This document shows, piece after piece, positions 4,275 through 8,223 of a DNA stretch of 8,223 nt. The notes under the pieces were generated by a model. That model did no database searches. It was not told the origin of the DNA and saw nothing but the letters and a program-made list of their open reading frames with translations. Source of the DNA: DATFVJ01 sp035517695 (GTDB lineage Bacteria; Actinomycetota; Actinomycetes; Streptosporangiales; Streptosporangiaceae); the NCBI GenBank assembly GCA_035517695.1, contig DATIYI010000358.1:1-8223 (forward strand). Direction: 5' to 3'. Every line of letters starts with the position of its first letter. The first letter of the stretch is position 1. The translations under genes were made by a program, and so were the position numbers.

Positions 4275-5726
4275 ATGCGTAACGTGACCGGCGAGCAGTT
4301 CACCCAGGTCGACAACCCAGATCCGTTTGCTTCCCCGGTGTGGCGGTCCCCGGTCTACCGGACCCCCGAAGCGGTGATCTGGATCGTTCAGCTCCTCCGG
4401 GCGCTGTTTCGGCTGCTTCGTTTCGCGGTCCGCCACCCTGTGCTCGACGCCGTGTGCGCTGGCGTGGCAATGCTGTGGATCAATGCGGGCTGGGCCGTCG
4501 TGGCGGGCCTCGCAGGTGGCGTGCTGGCGGGCCTGACATTGCTCCGGGCCATCCGGCCGGACTGTTTCGCCCGGTTCGTCGGCACCCCCGCGCGGTGCCG
4601 GTGGCGGTGGTGGTTCTACCGGCGGCACTGGCACGCGGTGATGACGATCACCAGGCTTGCCCCCGCGTACCAGGGCCGGATCATGCTGCCGGTCCTGGGC
4701 AGGGTCGCCGCAACCGGATTCGTTGACCGGGTGAGTGTGGCGCTGGTATCCGGCCAGAGCCCAGCCGACTTCGCCAACCGGGCCGAAGGCCTGGCCCACG
4801 GGTTCCGGGCGCACCTGGGCCGGGTGCGGACGAATGTGCCGGGCACCGTGGTCCTGGAGCTGGTGCGCCGCGATGCCCTGGCCGAGCCAATGCCCGCGCT
4901 GCCGGTCCCCCACGAGGTGAACCTGCGGGCGCTGCCGGTGGGGCGGTGCGAAGACGGCAGCACGTTCGCGGTCAGGCTGCACGGCACGCACCTGCTGATC
5001 GCCGGGGCAACCGGGGCGGGCAAGGGCTCATACCTATGGGGCATGGTGCGGGCGATGTTGCCCGCGATGGCCGACGGCCTCGCCTGCGTAAACGCCTGCG
5101 ACCCGAAGCTGATGGAACTCGCCTTCGGCCGGGCGCTGTTCGACCGCTACGGCCGGTACGCCGCCGACGCCGCCGACATCGCCGAACTGCTCGAAGACGC
5201 GGTGTCGGACATGCAACTGCGCGCCCGGCTGTTCGCTGGTCGGCAGCGCGACCACCGGCCGACCAGCGAGTACCCGTTCACGGTGGTGATCGTTGATGAG
5301 ATCGCGTTCCTGACCGCCTACCAGGCCGATCGCAAGCTCAAAGACCGTACCCTCGCGGCACTGGCCACGCTCACCACCCAGGGCCGGGCGGTCGGCTACT
5401 GCGTGGTGGCAGCGCTGCAAGACCCCCGCAAAGAAGTGCTGAACATCCGCAACCTGTTTCCCGACAAGATCGCGCTGCGGCTCGACGAGCCCGGGCAGGC
5501 AGACATGGTCCTCGGAGACGGTGCGCGCGACCGCGGCGCACGCTGCGAGGAGATCTCATCCAACCCCGCGGTCGGCGCTGGTGTCGGGTTCGTTCGCCTC
5601 GAAACAGACCCCGACCCGGTGCGCGTCCGCGCCGCCTACGTCTCCGATGAGGAGATCCGCGCCATGGCCGCCGCGTATGCCCCTCCAACCGCGCTGCGAG
5701 TGCTCGCCGGGGGTGAGGCCGGATGA
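4275..5726 (+). CDS. FtsK/SpoIIIE-type conjugative DNA translocase, TraSA/TraB-like
   Basis: A 483-residue membrane-anchored ATPase. Hydrophobic segments at about 55-75 and 73-92 form one or two membrane passes. The motor domain has Walker A GATGAGKGS (244-252), a VNACDPKLMELAFG strand (272-285), Walker B FTVVIVDEIAFL (335-346, with Asp341-Glu342) and a TTQGRAVGYCVVAALQDP segment (367-384), all typical of FtsK-like proteins. In actinomycete AICEs and plasmids a single protein of this kind moves double-stranded DNA between mycelial cells, unlike relaxase-based conjugation. A C-terminal region after 440 may include the DNA-recognition winged helix, but it is short. AAGAGAGGA lies about 10 nt before the ATG. 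The TGA overlaps the next ATG by 4 nt. No spread (Spd) genes are recognised nearby. Confidence 0.93.
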   Translation: MRNVTGEQFTQVDNPDPFASPVWRSPVYRTPEAVIWIVQLLRALFRLLRFAVRHPVLDAVCAGVAMLWINAGWAVVAGLAGGVLAGLTLLRAIRPDCFARFVGTPARCRWRWWFYRRHWHAVMTITRLAPAYQGRIMLPVLGRVAATGFVDRVSVALVSGQSPADFANRAEGLAHGFRAHLGRVRTNVPGTVVLELVRRDALAEPMPALPVPHEVNLRALPVGRCEDGSTFAVRLHGTHLLIAGATGAGKGSYLWGMVRAMLPAMADGLACVNACDPKLMELAFGRALFDRYGRYAADAADIAELLEDAVSDMQLRARLFAGRQRDHRPTSEYPFTVVIVDEIAFLTAYQADRKLKDRTLAALATLTTQGRAVGYCVVAALQDPRKEVLNIRNLFPDKIALRLDEPGQADMVLGDGARDRGARCEEISSNPAVGAGVGFVRLETDPDPVRVRAAYVSDEEIRAMAAAYAPPTALRVLAGGEAG

Positions 5727-5881
5727 GCCGGACCACCTCATGGCGGACCGATGAACCCTGCCCGGTCTGCAGAACCGGCCTGACCGCCCTTGATGACGGC
5801 GGGCCGACGCTGACCTTCGAGTGCCGGTTGTGCGGGTGGTCGCACGCCGGGCAAGCCGACGCGCCAGGAGGTGACAAATGA
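5723..5881 (+). CDS. Small zinc-ribbon protein between translocase and replication genes
   Basis: A 52-residue protein read from the ATG at 5723, which overlaps the translocase stop (ATGA), to TGA 5879-5881, which overlaps the replication initiator ATG at 5878 (ATGA). It has CPVC at residues 13-16 and CRLC at 36-39, the four-cysteine pattern of a zinc ribbon, with TLTFECRLCGWSHAG forming the second knuckle. Perfect overlap on both sides and the paired cysteines show that it is a real gene despite its length. Zinc ribbons of this size may bind nucleic acid or a protein partner; its place between the transfer and replication genes suggests it serves one of them, but nothing in the sequence says which. 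Confidence 0.82.
   Translation: MSRTTSWRTDEPCPVCRTGLTALDDGGPTLTFECRLCGWSHAGQADAPGGDK
5866..5874 (+). promoter_or_regulatory. Consensus ribosome binding site of the replication initiator gene
   Basis: AGGAGGTGA is fully complementary to the 3' end of 16S rRNA and ends 3 nt before the ATG at 5878. It lies within the coding end of the zinc-ribbon gene, so the initiator is likely translated strongly once the operon is transcribed. Confidence 0.85.
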
Positions 5882-7482
5882 CCGAAACGTCGGCGTCGAC
5901 TGGACGAGCCCGGCCGCCTCTGGCCCGCGAGGTGGTGCTCGATCTGGCCGTACAGCACGGCGGGTGCATCCGGCCCGTTCAGGTCCGCCGGACCGACCTG
6001 GCATCCGGCGAGACCGAGCAGGTGCTGATCCCCTGCGGGCACACGCTCGCATCGGTGTGCCCGTCCTGCGCCGAGCGCAAGCGCGTACTGCGCGCCGCCC
6101 AATGCCGGGAGGGCTGGCACCTCGAGGACGAACCGGTCCTCGACCGGGACGACCCCGATGACGTGCAACGCATGTGGGTCGAGAAGCGGGCCGAAGCCCA
6201 GGCCGAGCGCGACCACGTTCAGGCAGCGGAGCGCGACACCACCGACCTGGACGCGCTCACCGAGGACCTGGACGAGGAGATCACCAACGCTGGCGTACGC
6301 GGCAAGGTACTCCCGGATCGGCGCAACCGGCGGTGCCGGTCGACCCGGCGCCGTGATGATTCCCCGGACCTGCCTCGCCGACCCGTCGCCGCACGCACCC
6401 TGGGCAAGGTCTACACGGCAGCGGACGGAAAGACGTTCCGCCCGTCACTGTTCCTGACCCTGACCTGCCCCGGTTACGGCCGGGTCGGCACCGACGGCAC
6501 CCCGGCCGACCCAGACTCTTACGACTACCGGCAGGCGGCACGAGATGCCATCCATTTCGCGGCGCTGTTCGACCGGTTGATCCAGAATCTTCGCCGGTTC
6601 CTCGGCTACGACGTCCAGTACTTCGCCGCCGTCGAACCACAGCGCCGCCTCGCCCCGCACATTCACATCGCGATGCGCGGCACCGTGTCACGCGCAGAGC
6701 TGCGCCAGGTGATTGCCGCCACCTACCACAACGTGTGGTGGCCGCCCACAGACGAAGTCAAGCACGGCGACGGCAACCTCCCGGTCTGGCACGAGCACAC
6801 GGGGCGCTACCTCGATGCCGCCACGGGTGAAGTCCTCCCCACATGGGACGAGGCGCTGGATGCGATCGGCGACCAGGACGACCCGCTGCACGTCGCCCGC
6901 TACGGCCGTCGGTTCGACGCGCAAGGCGTTCTCGCAGGCTCCGACGACTCGGCCCGATGCATCGGTTACCTGACCAAGTACCTCAGCAAAGGGCTCGCCG
7001 ACTGCCACCAGGCCGAGACGGACGCGCAGCGCGCACACGCCGACCAGCTGGCCGAGGCCCTGCGGTACGAGCCGTGCTCGCCGACCTGCGCGAACTGGCT
7101 CCGCTACGGCGTCCAGCCGAAGAATCCTCGTGAAGGCCTGCGGCCCGGCTGGTGCAAGGGCAAGGCCCACCGCCGGGAGCACCTGGGCTATGGCGGCCGC
7201 CGGGTACTCGTCTCCCGCAAATGGTCGGGCAAGACGCTCGCCGGTCACCGCGCCGAGCGCAAGGCATGGCTGATGACCGCGCTCGGGATTTCGGCAACCG
7301 ACCCCGGCCGGTACATCTGGGAGCCCGTCAGCCCCGGAGATCCCGACCACATGCCCAACGCACAGCGCCTGTTGCACATCGTCGCCGACCGGCTCAAGTG
7401 GAAACAGGCGCTCGACGAAGCCCGGCGCACAGCCACCGGGCAAGCGACCGGCCATCTTCCGGCAACGGGGAGGGCCGCTTGA
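5878..7482 (+). CDS. Rolling-circle replication initiator, RepSA-like (HUH endonuclease)
   Basis: A 534-residue initiator. Near the N-terminus, Cys30, Cys53, His55 and the pair CPSC (61-64) look like a zinc site. HUH-type motifs follow in order: motif I FLTLTCPGYG (192-201), motif II PHIHIAMRG (260-268, metal-binding His261 and His263) and motif III CIGYLTKYLSKG (361-372), where Tyr364 or Tyr368 is the candidate nicking residue with Lys367 between. The region 82-170 between zinc site and motif I is highly charged and probably a linker. Another Cys cluster (CSPTC, 400-404, and Cys426) lies after motif III. RepSA of pSAM2 lets the excised element replicate by rolling circle. Start is set by a consensus ribosome binding site. 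Its TGA overlaps the xis ATG by 1 nt. No double-strand origin was identified. Confidence 0.9.
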   Translation: MTETSASTGRARPPLAREVVLDLAVQHGGCIRPVQVRRTDLASGETEQVLIPCGHTLASVCPSCAERKRVLRAAQCREGWHLEDEPVLDRDDPDDVQRMWVEKRAEAQAERDHVQAAERDTTDLDALTEDLDEEITNAGVRGKVLPDRRNRRCRSTRRRDDSPDLPRRPVAARTLGKVYTAADGKTFRPSLFLTLTCPGYGRVGTDGTPADPDSYDYRQAARDAIHFAALFDRLIQNLRRFLGYDVQYFAAVEPQRRLAPHIHIAMRGTVSRAELRQVIAATYHNVWWPPTDEVKHGDGNLPVWHEHTGRYLDAATGEVLPTWDEALDAIGDQDDPLHVARYGRRFDAQGVLAGSDDSARCIGYLTKYLSKGLADCHQAETDAQRAHADQLAEALRYEPCSPTCANWLRYGVQPKNPREGLRPGWCKGKAHRREHLGYGGRRVLVSRKWSGKTLAGHRAERKAWLMTALGISATDPGRYIWEPVSPGDPDHMPNAQRLLHIVADRLKWKQALDEARRTATGQATGHLPATGRAA

Positions 7483-7699
7483 TGGGCACATCGCAGGACG
7501 ACCATCACGCTGACCCGCTCGACGGCCTGCCCCTGCTGATCCGGTTCCGGTCGCGGCCAAGCTGCTCGGCATCAGCAGGGCGGCGGCGTACCGCTTCGCG
7601 AACACCGGTGATCTGCCGGTCAAGCGCCTCGGCCGCCGTCTGTATGTGGTTACCGCACGCCTACGGGACTTCATCGAGACGGGGGCCAAGGCAGCATGA
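7482..7699 (+). pseudogene. xis: Excisionase (Xis, MerR-like helix-turn-helix) with a frameshift near 7541
   Basis: ATG 7482 follows GGGGAGGG by 7 nt and overlaps the rep stop (TGATG). The frame reads MGTSQDDHHADPLDGLPLLI, then turns into Arg/Ser-rich sequence. The -1 frame carries a clear excisionase domain: VAAKLLGISRAAAYRFANTG, then DLPVKRLGRRLYVVTARL and DFIETGAKAA, ending at TGA 7697-7699, which overlaps the integrase ATG. Adding one C at 7541-7542 (ATC CCG GTT CCG GTC) joins them as LLIPVPVAAKLL, a normal excisionase of 72 residues. No start codon is available in the -1 frame ahead of the domain, and a stop precedes it at 7511-7513. No slippery heptamer is visible, so mutation or sequencing error is more likely than programmed frameshifting. 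Xis works with the integrase in excision of such elements. Confidence 0.85.
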
Positions 7700-8223
7700 A
7701 AGGCCACGTCTACCGGCGAGGAGACACCTGGTCCTACCTGTTCGACATCGACACCGACCCGCTGACCGGGAAGCGCCGGCAGGCCAACGGGAGCGGATTC
7801 ACGACGGAGCGGGCTGCCTGGACCGCGTGCCGGGCGGCCATCAAGGACTACGAGGACAGCCGCCGGGTCGAACCATCCAAGCGCAAAGTCGAGGACGCGC
7901 TGAACGAATGGCTGACGCGAATCCAGCACTCGGTCAAGGCGTCGATGTGGCAGAACTGGCGCAACTATGCCGACTACTACGTGATCCCCCACATCGGCCA
8001 GCGCAAGGCCCAGGACATCGACGGTGCGGTCCTGGACGCGCTCTACGCCAGGCTGCTGGCCGAGGGGCGCCGCAAGGCCGACAACAACTCCCAGATGTAT
8101 GAGCACTGGCAGGCCAACCGGGACGCCAAGCCCGCGGACCTCGTCAAGGCGTGCGGCGTCACGATTCACGCGGCACGAGCGGCGCTCACCCGTTACCGGG
8201 CCGGGCGCAAACCGCAGGGCCGG
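7696..8223 (+). CDS. int: Site-specific tyrosine integrase, N-terminal part, cut by right edge
   Basis: 176 codons are open to the window edge. Residues 1-55 (GHVYRRGDTWSYLFDIDTDP, TGKRRQANGSGFTTERAA) match the arm-binding AP2-like N-terminal domain of actinobacterial phage and AICE integrases. Residues about 60-135 (VEDALNEWLTRIQ, WRNYADYYVIPHIGQRKAQD, LDALYARLLAEG) match the SAM-like core-binding domain. Residues 140-176 add a segment, KPADLVKACGVTIHAARAAL, resembling a helix-turn-helix between core-binding and catalytic domains. The catalytic residues (R...HxxR...Y) should lie beyond the edge and are not visible. ATG 7696 overlaps the xis stop (ATGA); AAGG upstream is only a weak ribosome binding site, so translation may depend on coupling to xis. 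The attachment site normally lies after int, outside this window. Confidence 0.93.
   Translation, partial: MKGHVYRRGDTWSYLFDIDTDPLTGKRRQANGSGFTTERAAWTACRAAIKDYEDSRRVEPSKRKVEDALNEWLTRIQHSVKASMWQNWRNYADYYVIPHIGQRKAQDIDGAVLDALYARLLAEGRRKADNNSQMYEHWQANRDAKPADLVKACGVTIHAARAALTRYRAGRKPQGR

Larger units (their letters stand above)
2646..8223. mobile_element. Actinomycete integrative and conjugative element (AICE) of pSAM2 type, partial
   Basis: The set GntR repressor, Pra-like activator, FtsK-like translocase, RepSA-like initiator, Xis and tyrosine integrase, all on one strand in the order expected for the family, identifies the element. The right end (rest of int and the attachment site) is missing. 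The left limit given is only the start of the recognised backbone; the regulator, flavoprotein, zinc-motif and ATPase genes to the left may be cargo or host DNA. No tRNA gene or att repeat is visible in the window. Confidence 0.88.

Noticed and set aside
5371..6216. Minus-strand open frame of 281 codons over the tra-rep junction
   Set aside because: Arg/Gly/Pro-rich shadow of the translocase, zinc-ribbon and initiator genes, which have motifs and overlapping starts on the plus strand.
7530..7552. Programmed -1 frameshift signal in xis
   Set aside because: The sequence CTG ATC CGG is not an X XXY YYZ slippery heptamer and no obvious downstream stimulatory hairpin was seen, so mutation or sequencing error is preferred, though not proven.
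7152..8102. 316-codon plus-strand frame that includes the xis start codon and ends inside int
   Set aside because: It is an off-frame read of rep before 7482 and of xis and int after 7541; only its segment 7482-7541 is real coding sequence, the N-terminus of the broken xis.
6688..8169. Long open frame of 493 codons on the minus strand
   Set aside because: It lies opposite rep, xis and int, has the biased low-complexity composition of an antisense frame in high-GC DNA, and lacks a recognisable domain, whereas the plus strand carries clear HUH, excisionase and integrase motifs.
1..8223. tRNA gene, attachment-site repeat or CRISPR array
   Set aside because: No cloverleaf, no att-like direct repeat and no regularly spaced repeats were seen; the attachment site should lie beyond the right edge after int.

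Overview
This window is high-GC DNA with actinobacterial features: GTG and ATG starts, strong purine-rich ribosome binding sites, overlapping genes and short promoter hexamers. Positions from about 2650 to the right edge carry the conserved backbone of an actinomycete integrative and conjugative element (AICE) of the pSAM2 type. In order these are a GntR/UTRA repressor (KorSA-like), a Pra-like activator, a small broken gene, an FtsK/SpoIIIE-type DNA translocase (TraSA/TraB-like), a small zinc-ribbon protein, a HUH rolling-circle initiator (RepSA-like), an excisionase and the N-terminal third or so of a tyrosine integrase. The rest of the integrase and any attachment site lie past the right edge. 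The host genus cannot be fixed from the sequence.

The left part (1-2645) holds what looks like cargo or flanking genes. On the minus strand, an XRE regulator with a long helical (TPR-like) C-terminal part is translationally coupled (GTGA overlap) to a flavoprotein of the phosphopantothenoylcysteine/peptidyl-cysteine decarboxylase fold, which runs off the left edge. Diverging from it on the plus strand are a 57-residue protein with two DnaJ-type zinc motifs and an RsbW-like ATP-binding protein. A perfect 17-bp palindrome lies between the divergent genes. Whether this block is inside the element cannot be decided here, because no attachment site is visible.

Control of the element is legible. 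The repressor gene and the pra-like gene each have a plausible sigma-70-type promoter with inverted repeats at or just after the expected start site, sharing the core CGACAAG/CTTGTCG. This fits a KorSA-type circuit in which the repressor silences itself and the activator. From the translocase to the integrase every gene overlaps the next by 1-4 nt, so they form one transcription unit.

Two genes are broken as read. The excisionase starts in one frame and has its helix-turn-helix in the -1 frame; one missing C near 7541 explains this exactly. The small gene after pra also changes frame near 4078 and may have lost an internal segment. If these are not sequencing errors, the element may be unable to excise and so be fixed in its host, although replication and transfer genes look intact.
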